Made by a program: the position numbers and the translations under genes. 11,179 nt of DNA, from the NCBI GenBank assembly GCA_964652975.1, contig CAZZCN010000085.1, positions 1 through 11,179 on the forward strand, written 5' to 3'. Source of the DNA: CAZZCN01 sp964652975 (GTDB lineage: Bacteria; Bacillota; Clostridia; Saccharofermentanales; UBA5734). The notes below the pieces were generated by a model. That model did not search any database. It saw nothing but the letters and a program-made list of their open reading frames with translations, and had not been told where the DNA came from. Within the stretch, counting starts at the first letter, position 1. The number at the start of each line of letters is the position of its first letter. This document shows positions 1 to 6,549 of the stretch, one piece after another.

Positions 1-1215
1 TTTGTGAACAAGATGGACCGTGCATCCAAGGATCCGTTCGACCTGCTTGACGAACTCGAGAAGGTGCTCGGAATCCACTCCACTCCTATGAACTGGCCGA
101 TAGGAACGGACGGTGATTTCAAGGGCGTATATAACAGAACCAAGAAGCAGCTTGAACTTTTTGATGCATCATCGGGACATCACGGGTCTAAGAGAGTAGG
201 GACTAGGGATGTATCACTTGAAGATCCTTCCATCAAGGCACTACTGGGAGAATTCCACCAGAACCAGTTGATTTCGGAAATAGAACTTTTAAATATAGCG
301 GGCAATCCTTTTGATGAGGAGACTTTCCTGAGAGGAGAGCAGACGCCGGTGTATTTCGGAAGCGCGATTACCAACTTCGGTGTAGAGCCTTTCCTTAAGG
401 ACTTCCTTGCTATGGCACCACCGCCTGCATCCCGTAGCGTAAAGGGTGTGGATATCAGTCCTGAGTCTGATTTTTTCAGCGGATTCGTATTCAAGATACA
501 GGCCAACATGAATCCGGACCATAGGGACAGAATGGCTTTTATACGCATCTGTTCAGGAAAATACGAGAAGGGCCTGGCAGTCAAAAATTCACGCGATGGA
601 AAAACTCTGAAACTCAACCTTCCTCAACAGTTCATGGCGCAAGAACGAACACTTGTAGAAGAGGCCTATGCGGGAGATATAATCGGCGTTTTTGACCCGG
701 GCGTTTTCCAGATAGGCGACTCCCTGGCATCCAATAATAAAACCGTCAAGTTTGAAGGAATCCCCATTTTCCCGCCCGAGCATTTTGCCAGGGTGTATGT
801 CAAGGATTCCATGAAACGCAAGCAGTTCCTAAAGGGAATTGAGCAACTCTCCCTTGAAGGCGCTATTCAGCTCTATAAGCAGCCGGATATAGGAACAGAG
901 ACATATCTTATAGGGGTTGTCGGTGTTCTGCAGCTCGAGGTGCTAGAGCATAGACTTAAGTCGGAATATAACGTGGGCATAACCCTTGATTCACTTAATT
1001 ACAGATATGCCAGGTGGGTCAGATTTGCAAATGACGCAAAGAACAAGGACCTAAAATCACTTGTTATAACAAGCACGAGTCTGCCGGTCCTCGACAGCAA
1101 ACAAAACCCTGTGGTGCTTTTCGAATCCGAATGGGGGATCAACTGGGCTCTCGACCGTAACCCAGGACTGATATTCGACGAAATCCACGAGGTGTCAAAC
1201 GAGTCCGGGGTGTAA
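1..1215 (+). CDS. prfC: Peptide chain release factor 3 (RF3), 5'-truncated
   Basis: RF3 is a cytosolic translational GTPase that removes RF1 or RF2 from the ribosome after peptide release. The reading frame is open from base 1, so the gene starts outside the window. The 404 visible residues begin with F-V-NKMD-R, the guanine-specificity (G4) motif of the GTPase domain. They continue through the RF3-typical stretches WPIG..GDFKGVYN, TPVYFGSAITNFGV, GFVFKIQANMNPDHRDRMAF and SGKYEKG (domain II), then GVVGVLQLEVLEHRLKSEYNV (domain III). From memory of the E. coli protein (about 529 residues), roughly 125-130 N-terminal residues with the P-loop and switch motifs are missing only because of the window edge. 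The C-terminus reads to a normal TAA. I see no strong terminator after it. An AT-rich foreign-looking cassette follows. Identification is secure. Confidence 0.96.
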   Translation, partial: FVNKMDRASKDPFDLLDELEKVLGIHSTPMNWPIGTDGDFKGVYNRTKKQLELFDASSGHHGSKRVGTRDVSLEDPSIKALLGEFHQNQLISEIELLNIAGNPFDEETFLRGEQTPVYFGSAITNFGVEPFLKDFLAMAPPPASRSVKGVDISPESDFFSGFVFKIQANMNPDHRDRMAFIRICSGKYEKGLAVKNSRDGKTLKLNLPQQFMAQERTLVEEAYAGDIIGVFDPGVFQIGDSLASNNKTVKFEGIPIFPPEHFARVYVKDSMKRKQFLKGIEQLSLEGAIQLYKQPDIGTETYLIGVVGVLQLEVLEHRLKSEYNVGITLDSLNYRYARWVRFANDAKNKDLKSLVITSTSLPVLDSKQNPVVLFESEWGINWALDRNPGLIFDEIHEVSNESGV

Positions 1216-1229
1216 GGTAAGAGAATAAT

Positions 1230-1241
1230 TAAGTAAACAAA
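1230..1241 (+). repeat. 12-bp direct repeat, upstream copy
   Basis: TAAGTAAACAAA occurs here and again exactly at 1343-1354, on either side of the best promoter for the XRE gene. The core AGTAAAC is also the left half of the inverted repeat at 1345-1363. This copy is probably an upstream operator half-site for the cassette's own regulator (inference). Confidence 0.5.
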
Positions 1242-1275
1242 ATATTGACAAAATGATTAATATTTAAATATATTG

Positions 1276-1304
1276 TTGTAAAACAGCAAGAAATACTTTA
1301 TAAT
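1276..1304 (+). promoter_or_regulatory. Sigma-A type promoter for the XRE-ImmA-PIN cassette
   Basis: A -35-like TTGTAA (1276-1281) is separated by 17 nt from a perfect -10 TATAAT (1299-1304), about 108 nt before the XRE start codon. A second, weaker option lies just upstream: TTGACA (1245-1250) with TATATT (1269-1274) at 18-nt spacing. The region is very AT-rich, so exact start sites are uncertain. Confidence 0.6.
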
Positions 1305-1344
1305 ATTGGTAAAACCAAGCAGATTTATTTGGCGATAAGATATA

Positions 1345-1363
1345 AGTAAACAAATAGTTTACT
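1345..1363. promoter_or_regulatory. Candidate operator: AGTAAAC inverted repeat
   Basis: Perfect 7-bp arms AGTAAAC and GTTTACT flank the 5-nt spacer AAATA. The site lies between the promoter and the start of the XRE gene. Position, symmetry and the extra half-site at 1230-1241 suggest autoregulation by the XRE protein, as is usual for such cassettes. Binding is inferred, not shown. Confidence 0.55.
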
Positions 1364-1411
1364 GTGAAATGATTTACAATGAGTTAAGAACTTTGGAAAG
1401 AGGAATGATTT

Positions 1412-1759
1412 ATGGACGTTAAGGAGATAGGAACGAATATCTTGTTTTATCTAAAAAAGCAGAACAAGACACAAGTAGAGTTAGCAAATGGCCTGGGAAC
1501 ATCGAAACAGGTAGTAAACAAAATAATACGCGGCAAAAAGGCACTTAAAACATCAGAATTAGTTTCTATTTCTGCTTTTTTAGGCATTGAAATCGATGAA
1601 TTAATTAATGCTCGAAATATAGTTGACGAAAAAGAGTTTGAGGCAGTACATTTATACGGCAAGATAGATAACCACGAAACTGCTGACTTCATTCTTTCAT
1701 TGATTAGCAATCTTTCAAGCATGGAAGAGGAGTTGTCGGCATATGGACTACTTAAATAA
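1412..1759 (+). CDS. XRE/Cro family helix-turn-helix regulator (antitoxin-like)
   Basis: This 115-residue protein has an N-terminal HTH_3 domain at about residues 5-66. The helix-turn-helix is near residues 20-41 (TQVELANGLGTSKQVVNKII), followed by the usual long helix and the pattern SISAFLGIEIDEL. The C-terminal 50 residues are acidic and of unknown role; they may contact the protease encoded next. The ATG at 1412 is supported by the ribosome binding site AAAGAGG (1397-1403) with 8-nt spacing. The gene overlaps the metallopeptidase gene by 17 nt, implying co-translation. By analogy with XRE-ImmA pairs (for example ImmR-ImmA of ICEBs1), it probably represses the cassette and is inactivated by the partner protease. 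Base composition is clearly more AT-rich than prfC, which suggests horizontal acquisition. Confidence 0.88.
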   Translation: MDVKEIGTNILFYLKKQNKTQVELANGLGTSKQVVNKIIRGKKALKTSELVSISAFLGIEIDELINARNIVDEKEFEAVHLYGKIDNHETADFILSLISNLSSMEEELSAYGLLK

Positions 1760-2612
1760 CAATATTGCATCGGACCTGCTAAGAAAGATAGAAGCAGAGG
1801 TTGCTCTAATTAATCAAAATTATTTATCTTCATCAGCTGGATGTCCGAAAGACGATATTTTTGAACTCTTAGAAAAAGTAGGTACACTAATATTTTATCC
1901 CATCGAAGAGAATCTTTTATGGGGTATATATGTTAATAAAAACGAAAAGCATTATTTTATAATCAACAGTGGTATTAGTATGGAAAAACAAGTTTTTGCG
2001 GCTGCACACGAATTGGCGCATTCCTTGGAGATAGCAAAAGTTAAATTTGAAGTAGTTACTGCAGATTTAATGACAGAATATGTTAACCATAAGGATTTTG
2101 GAGAAAAATTGAAGAAGGCTGATATAATTGCGAATAGATTTGCTGCAGAATTATTAGTCGGTGCTAAACAACTCAGAGAGAAATATAGCGAACTTCTTAA
2201 TATTTCTTCCAACGCTGCAAAAGCAGTTATTTTATCGGATTTGTTTCTTGTTCCTTACAGAACAATTGTTAAAAGGCTCAGGGAAACTGAACTGATTAGT
2301 GAAAATGAACTAGTAAAGCTTCTGGATATTAGTGATGATATAATTATTGAACATCTTTCAGAAAGGTATGAATGCCGCAGAAGGAACCTTGAAATTACTA
2401 ATGAAATTCGCTTGGGTGGATATGTAAATAAAGCCTTAACATTATATGAGGAAGACCTATGTAGCTTTAATGAACTTGAGAGTAGATTATCACTGCTCAA
2501 AAAAACACCAGAGGATTACAATATTTTCGATGACGGATTTGATGTGTATGATTATTTACGTCGTGAATCAACAAGTAAAGGGCTGGAGGATGATAATGAC
2601 GCAGACTTATGA
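1743..2612 (+). CDS. ImmA/IrrE family zinc metallopeptidase (M78)
   Basis: This 289-residue protein contains the zinc-protease motif HELAH at residues 89-93 within AAHELAHSLEI, followed by ANRFAAELL at 130-138, the second hallmark of the ImmA/IrrE (Peptidase_M78) family. The acidic residue just before that motif, usually Glu, appears to be Asp127 here; I cannot say whether this matters. No signal peptide or membrane segment is visible, so it should act in the cytosol. Known members cleave or remove a partner HTH repressor, and the partner here is most likely the XRE protein encoded upstream. The C-terminal 150 residues are helical-looking with no motif I recognise and may be a sensor or binding region. 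The ATG at 1743 has AAGAGGAG (1725-1732) upstream. It overlaps the preceding gene by 17 nt and the following PIN gene by 17 nt. Confidence 0.9.
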   Translation: MDYLNNNIASDLLRKIEAEVALINQNYLSSSAGCPKDDIFELLEKVGTLIFYPIEENLLWGIYVNKNEKHYFIINSGISMEKQVFAAAHELAHSLEIAKVKFEVVTADLMTEYVNHKDFGEKLKKADIIANRFAAELLVGAKQLREKYSELLNISSNAAKAVILSDLFLVPYRTIVKRLRETELISENELVKLLDISDDIIIEHLSERYECRRRNLEITNEIRLGGYVNKALTLYEEDLCSFNELESRLSLLKKTPEDYNIFDDGFDVYDYLRRESTSKGLEDDNDADL

Positions 2613-3240
2613 AAATTCATTTATCGATACTGATATCATCCAAAAAATTGGTGGTTTTAGCGGGGAACATCTATTAAGCAAGGTGCTAAGCAGCTTCAAT
2701 ATTAATTTGTATATTCATGAATATCTTGTAAATGAAGAATTGATTTTTGGAAGAAATGCGCTTGAATAATTGAGAAAAATGCTTGATAACAAACAAATTC
2801 TTGTAATGAGAGAAAATGAGTTATCTTGCAATGAGAAAACCGAATATAATTTAGCTCTAAAAATGCTTGCTGATGAGATGAATGTCAATTTATCAAAGAA
2901 AAGGGATCGAAACGCTGGAGAAGTCAAGTCAATGGCAATGGCATTTGCAAAAGACTTCAAATATTTCATTTCAGATGATCGTGCAGCAAGAGTTGCTGCA
3001 AAACGGCGTTTGCAGAAAATGGATGGCTCCTACTTGGAAACGATTCAGATGAAAGACATAATTCTGCAAATTAGAAAAAATGAAAAAATCTTGAGCATCG
3101 ATAGAAAAACAGCAAAAAATCTATATCTATATGGAGTGAATCCTAAACTAGCAGATAATGAGGCAGAGCATAATCGAATGAAAAAAATCTTAGAAAAAAT
3201 GAAGATAGAATTTGACGATTGTTTGTGGCCAACGGAATAA
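2596..3240 (+). pseudogene. PIN-domain ribonuclease-like gene split by an in-frame TAA
   Basis: Read through, this frame encodes a roughly 213-residue PIN-like protein, but a TAA at 2767-2769 stops it after 57 residues. The frame is open again immediately, up to the TAA at 3238-3240, with no shift. The first piece contains FIDTDII (Asp11, Asp13), like the first acidic site of PIN nucleases. The second contains RNAGEVKSMAMAFAKDFKYFISDDRAARVAA (Glu109, Asp127, Asp128), the typical distal half of a PIN active site. Each half alone lacks part of the acidic pocket. The start is taken as ATG 2596 because GGAGG (2585-2589) lies 6 nt ahead of it; the in-frame ATG at 2590 abuts that site. The second half has no ribosome binding site before TTG 2770 or ATG 2779. 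The likely ancestral role is the toxin/effector RNase of the cassette; it is now a pseudogene unless the stop is a sequencing error or is read through. Confidence 0.72.
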
Positions 3241-3369
3241 TAATATGTAATAGCAAAATATTTTTGTGCGAAAAATCATTTATTTTACTCAGACACCATA
3301 ATATAATTAGACATAAATAGACTGATTCTAAGGAAAAGTCTAAAAATTCTTATTAAAATTGGCATGAAT

Positions 3370-3446
3370 AAACTTGTAAAGTAAATAATTGAAATTTATC
3401 GCAAAATGAAGTAAACTTGTGTTGTAAGATAATATAGCAAACTTGT
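3370..3446 (+). repeat. Three AAACTTGT repeats before the FabT-like gene
   Basis: AAACTTGT occurs at 3370-3377, 3413-3420 and 3439-3446, all within 135 nt of the regulator's start codon. Two copies lie in small inverted contexts (ACTT-GTA-AAGT at the first; AAAC-TT-GTTT at the third). They could be binding sites for an autoregulatory MarR-type protein, but AT-rich sequence makes chance repeats more likely. The rest of 3241-3503 holds no gene. TAGACT/AGTCTA arms at 3318-3342 and a TATAAT at 3302-3307 without a convincing -35 are the only other signals. Confidence 0.35.
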
Positions 3447-3503
3447 TTCAAAACGCTATACATAAAAGGCATGGAGATTTAGTCTTGGTGAATGGAGAAA
3501 TAC

Positions 3504-4001
3504 ATGAACGATTATGATGCCAGAGTCAATGAATTGCTCGTTCGTATTTTCGACGAAATTCTAATAACGGAGCAGAAAGCATTGCAGGTCGGAAGTTTCG
3601 GAGATTTATCGATTGCCGAGATACATACGCTTGAAAGCATAGGTCTTTACGACTCCAAGACAATGACAGAGACATCCTCGATTTTGAAAGTTACAACGGG
3701 CACGCTTACTGTAGCAGTAGACCGCCTCGTTAAGAAAGGCTATGTTGACCGCCAAAGAGATGCCACTGACAAGCGAATAGTCAGAATCAGACTCACGAAA
3801 AAAGGCAAACTTGCATACAGACTCCATCTGAAATTCCATACATTGCTGGTTGACAGGATTACATTGCCGCTGGCAGAACACGAAAGGAACCTTTTAATCA
3901 GGGTGCTGACAAGCGTTGCGTCGTTTGTAGAGGAGCAGGACCAGAAATATTTCGAAAATGCGATCAGGGACGAGGAATTAAAAAGCAAGAAGGACAAATG
4001 A
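3504..4001 (+). CDS. fabT: MarR family regulator, FabT-like (fatty acid synthesis repressor)
   Basis: This 165-residue winged-helix protein resembles streptococcal FabT along its length. It has an N-terminal dimerisation helix (MNDYDARVNELLVRIFDEIL), LSIAEIHTLESIG at 35-47, a recognition-helix region near 62-79 (KVTTGTLTVAVDRLVKKGY) and a wing at 80-100 (DRQRDATDKRIVRIRLTKKG). FabT represses fatty acid synthesis genes and uses acyl-ACP as co-repressor. Here the next gene encodes an ACP and the one after it an acyl-activating enzyme, which fits that role. I chose ATG 3504 because GGAG (3494-3497) stands 6 nt before it and the N-terminus then matches FabT. The in-frame ATG at 3492, adding four residues, has a poorly spaced GGAG. 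The target operator may be the palindrome at 4051-4066. Family assignment is firm; the FabT identity is likely. Confidence 0.85.
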   Translation: MNDYDARVNELLVRIFDEILITEQKALQVGSFGDLSIAEIHTLESIGLYDSKTMTETSSILKVTTGTLTVAVDRLVKKGYVDRQRDATDKRIVRIRLTKKGKLAYRLHLKFHTLLVDRITLPLAEHERNLLIRVLTSVASFVEEQDQKYFENAIRDEELKSKKDK

Positions 4002-4003
4002 AA

Positions 4004-4033
4004 TTGTATCAAGTTTAAGAAAGAGCATATATA
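4004..4033 (+). promoter_or_regulatory. Possible promoter before the ACP gene
   Basis: TTGTAT (4004-4009) is followed after 18 nt by TATATA (4028-4033), directly after the FabT-like gene's stop codon. The match to consensus is moderate and the sequence is AT-rich. If used, transcription would start near 4040, just before the palindrome at 4051-4066. Confidence 0.4.
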
Positions 4034-4050
4034 AGTAATAACAGGCAACA

Positions 4051-4066
4051 TTGTATTAAAATACAA
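4051..4066. promoter_or_regulatory. 16-nt palindrome, candidate operator of the FabT-like regulator
   Basis: TTGTATT-AA-AATACAA has perfect 7-bp arms and a 2-nt centre, the size and symmetry expected of a MarR-family operator. It sits between the regulator gene and the ACP gene, just downstream of the possible promoter. It does not match the streptococcal FabT box as I remember it, so the assignment rests on position and symmetry. Confidence 0.5.
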
Positions 4067-4134
4067 ATCTATCACACATAAGCATTACAATAATAACCGG
4101 AGATTCAAGCCGCATACGCAAACGGAGAATAATT

Positions 4135-4395
4135 ATGAAAAAACAAAGCAGAGACGAAATCAAAAAAACCGTAATTGAAATTGTTGCGAAAGTTTTGAAT
4201 GTTGACTCAAATGAAATAACAGAAGAAAAAGAACTCGACACTGACCTTAGGATAGACTCACTGGCGCTCTATGAGATAGTCGTTGACATCGAAGATTTTT
4301 ACTCGCTTCGAATATCGAACGATGAAGCCGATGACCTAAAGACAGTCAGGGAGGCAATCGATTTTATTGAGCAGAAGGTCAATGCCCTAAATTAA
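4135..4395 (+). CDS. Acyl carrier protein
   Basis: This 86-residue acidic four-helix protein carries the phosphopantetheine attachment motif D-S-L at residues 41-43 (DLRIDSLALYEIVVDIEDFY), so Ser42 is the predicted prosthetic-group site. The rest follows the ACP pattern, ending in LKTVREAIDFIEQKV. The residues around the serine (RIDSLALYE) differ from the GADSLDTVE pattern of primary fatty-acid-synthesis ACPs. It may therefore be a secondary carrier dedicated to the neighbouring synthetase rather than the general AcpP. The ribosome binding site GGAGA (4124-4128) is 6 nt before the ATG. Only 15 nt separate it from the next gene, so the two are almost certainly co-transcribed. It acts in the cytosol. 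Confidence 0.9.
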   Translation: MKKQSRDEIKKTVIEIVAKVLNVDSNEITEEKELDTDLRIDSLALYEIVVDIEDFYSLRISNDEADDLKTVREAIDFIEQKVNALN

Positions 4396-4410
4396 TGAAA
4401 TGAGGCAAAA

Positions 4411-6432
4411 ATGCAAATAGTAAAAGGAAAACAATATTTTAAAATACGTGAATTTCGCGACCTGAGAGAAATGTACAAGCAGAGCATGGAGCTTTACGGC
4501 GACCAGAATGCCTTTGTTTTCAAAGACACTCCAGATTCCGAGGTGAAAAGCCGTACTTACAAACAATTCTACGAAGAGACCAAGTCCCTTGGCACATCAC
4601 TTGTTGATGCAGGATTAAAGGGTGGGAACATAGCAGTGATCGGCGAAAATTCATATGCATGGTGCGTCGCTTTTTTTTCAATAATCTGCGGCGTCGGTGT
4701 AAGTGTTCCGCTTGACAGGCTGTTGCCGGAAGAGGAGATACTTACTTTGCTTGAACGTGGCGAGGTTAGTGCAGTGATTTATGATGCCATGTTCCATGGG
4801 ACGATGGTTAAAGCAAAAGACAAGTACCCCGGCATCAAGCTTTTTCTTTGTATGAACTCATTTAAATTTAAATCGCCACCGGCTGAATTTACAACAGACG
4901 ATTCTCCATTTGCCTTAATGGAGAATTTTGTTGTTAAAGGCAGAAACCTCTTGGATGCAGGCAACAGAGTCTATGTCGATAGCAAAATTGATCCGCAGGC
5001 TCTAATGTCACTATTATTCACTTCCGGGACCACAAGCCAGTCAAAAGCAGTAATGCTGTCCCATAAGAATGTTTGCGCAGATATAAAGGCTCTTGCCGGT
5101 GTAGAGAAATTCGATCCGGGCACCAGGGTTCTTTCGGTTCTGCCTTTACATCATACTTTTGAGAACACCTGCGGATTTGTCGGCGGATTTTATTTTGGAT
5201 TCACAATACACGAGTGCGACGGACTCCGCTATATACAGAAGAATATGATGGAATACAAAATAACATGCCTTATTGGTGTTCCTCTGCTTTTCGAAAGTTT
5301 TTACAGCAAAATCAAGGACTCGGTCAAGAAGCAGGGCAAGGAAGCGACGCTTCAAAAAGGAATAAAAATATCAAATTTTTTGCGTAAATTCGGTATAGAT
5401 TTAAGGAGAAAACTTTTCAAGGACATACTCGAAAAATTCGGTGGGGAATTCAAGATGGGTATTTGCGGGGCTGCTCCGATAGACCCTGAGATTATAAGGT
5501 TTTTCGACTCGATAGGAGTAAGGGTTTTGCAAGGGTATGGGCTTACTGAGACATCCCCGGTTGTAGCCGGATGCAACGTAAAGGTTTTTGTTCCGGGAAG
5601 CGTAGGACACCCGTTAACCGGCGTGGATATTGCAATTGACAACGACGAGGATGGCTATGAAGGCGAGATTCTTGTGCGTAGTGACATAGTAATGATGGGA
5701 TATTATAAGAACGAGGACGCCACCAGGGAGGTCATCGACAAAGACGGATGGTTCCATACAGGTGACATAGGGCGTATCGATCCGAAGAACAAATGCCTTT
5801 TTATCACAGGAAGAATCAAGTCCATGATAGTGATGAAGAACGGCAAAAAGATTTTCCCTGAAGAGATCGAGTACTTGCTTGGTCAATTCGATTTCATAAA
5901 GGAATCGCTGGTCTGGGGGGAGCTTGAAGCAGACGGTGACGTTGAAGTCTGGGCCAAGGTGGTACTTGACAGGGATGTGCTTAAATCCCAGGGGAGCGAC
6001 GTTAATGACGAACACGGCATGAAAGCCAGACTCGATGCCATGATAAAAGAAGTCAACCAGAAAATGCCCTCCTTCAAATCGATAAAATACTTCATATTTG
6101 GTGAAGACGACATGGAAAAAACCACCACTAAGAAGATTAAAAGGACTATTGAACTGGAGTCAATCAAGCAAATAATCAAGGACAGCCAGATGAAGGTCAA
6201 GGAGGCAGCCGGCAAGAACATCGATGTATTAAAGAAAATGGTGATGCCGGGCAGGGATAGTAAAAATGGCGACACAGAGGATACTGTGCCTGCTCGCAAA
6301 GAGATTAATGATCAGAATATAAATGACAATCTTAAGAATGCAGAAAATCCGGGAAGTACCATACAAACAGAAGACAAAACCGTGGCAGTAAATGAAGACA
6401 AATCCATTATTTCGACCGATGAAAACAAATAA
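4411..6432 (+). CDS. AMP-forming long-chain acyl-CoA/acyl-ACP synthetase
   Basis: This 673-residue ANL-superfamily enzyme would adenylate a fatty acid and pass the acyl group to CoA or to the phosphopantetheine of an ACP. Visible motifs, in order, are the phosphate-binding loop LLFTSGTTSQSKAVMLSHKN (201-220), LPLHHTFE (244-251), GYGLTETSP (375-383), DGWFHTGDIG (445-454), the hinge region GRIKSMIVMKNGKKIFPEEIE (467-487), and TTTKKIKR (571-578) with the likely catalytic Lys575. The loop departs from the usual TSGTTGxPKG at three positions (Ser, Ser, Ala). The last 60 or so residues (from about 615) are a hydrophilic, Asn/Asp/Glu/Lys-rich tail with no recognisable fold and look disordered. No membrane segment is evident. 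TGAGG (4401-4405) lies 6 nt before the ATG. The tightly linked ACP makes acyl-ACP ligase activity an attractive possibility, but substrate and acceptor cannot be read from the sequence. Confidence 0.9.
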   Translation: MQIVKGKQYFKIREFRDLREMYKQSMELYGDQNAFVFKDTPDSEVKSRTYKQFYEETKSLGTSLVDAGLKGGNIAVIGENSYAWCVAFFSIICGVGVSVPLDRLLPEEEILTLLERGEVSAVIYDAMFHGTMVKAKDKYPGIKLFLCMNSFKFKSPPAEFTTDDSPFALMENFVVKGRNLLDAGNRVYVDSKIDPQALMSLLFTSGTTSQSKAVMLSHKNVCADIKALAGVEKFDPGTRVLSVLPLHHTFENTCGFVGGFYFGFTIHECDGLRYIQKNMMEYKITCLIGVPLLFESFYSKIKDSVKKQGKEATLQKGIKISNFLRKFGIDLRRKLFKDILEKFGGEFKMGICGAAPIDPEIIRFFDSIGVRVLQGYGLTETSPVVAGCNVKVFVPGSVGHPLTGVDIAIDNDEDGYEGEILVRSDIVMMGYYKNEDATREVIDKDGWFHTGDIGRIDPKNKCLFITGRIKSMIVMKNGKKIFPEEIEYLLGQFDFIKESLVWGELEADGDVEVWAKVVLDRDVLKSQGSDVNDEHGMKARLDAMIKEVNQKMPSFKSIKYFIFGEDDMEKTTTKKIKRTIELESIKQIIKDSQMKVKEAAGKNIDVLKKMVMPGRDSKNGDTEDTVPARKEINDQNINDNLKNAENPGSTIQTEDKTVAVNEDKSIISTDENK

Positions 6433-6437
6433 AATGC

Positions 6438-6468
6438 AAGTAACCGAATTTTCGGAATTTACTTTTTA
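6438..6468 (+). terminator. Weak intrinsic terminator after the synthetase gene
   Basis: Six nucleotides after the stop codon, AAGTAACCGA and TCGG..TTACTT form a stem interrupted by a 3-nt bulge (AAT) around an ATTT loop. It overlaps the T-run at 6463-6467. The stem is AT-rich and short, so read-through into the lipid kinase gene is plausible. Confidence 0.4.
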
Positions 6469-6472
6469 TACT

Positions 6473-6500
6473 GACAGACAAACAGACGGACAGACAAACA
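6473..6500 (+). repeat. Degenerate GACA tetranucleotide repeat
   Basis: The segment reads as 4-nt units GACA-GACA-AACA-GACG-GACA-GACA-AACA. The 12-mer GACAGACAAACA is repeated exactly at 6473-6484 and 6489-6500. It lies in the untranslated stretch before the lipid kinase gene. Confidence 0.7.
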
Positions 6501-6549
6501 AAAAGTTAGACAGAAAATAGCACGCTAAATTTTGCTAGGGGGAAGCCAA

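Noticed and set aside
180..783. Minus-strand open frames opposite prfC
   Set aside because: Their predicted proteins have no recognisable motif, and prfC is secure on the + strand.
1260..1271. Perfect 12-bp palindrome ATATTTAAATAT
   Set aside because: Low-complexity AT sequence where such palindromes arise by chance.
2446..2595. N-terminal extension of the PIN frame upstream of 2596
   Set aside because: It lies wholly inside the metallopeptidase gene in another frame, and the ribosome binding site at 2585-2589 points to the start at 2596.
3255..3286. A/T-only hairpin after the PIN gene (ATTTTT/AAAAAT and AAAATA/TATTTT arms)
   Set aside because: Stem has no G-C pairs and the loop geometry is poor; not convincing as a terminator.
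1231..3416. AAGTAAAC at 1231-1238 and 3409-3416 as an insertion-site duplication bounding the cassette
   Set aside because: Only 8 bp, and the same core occurs additionally inside the cassette promoter region; no integrase, transposase or terminal inverted repeats were seen.
5146..6299. Minus-strand open frames opposite the acyl synthetase gene
   Set aside because: Shadows of a well-supported coding sequence; Ser/Phe/Leu-rich composition typical of antisense translation.
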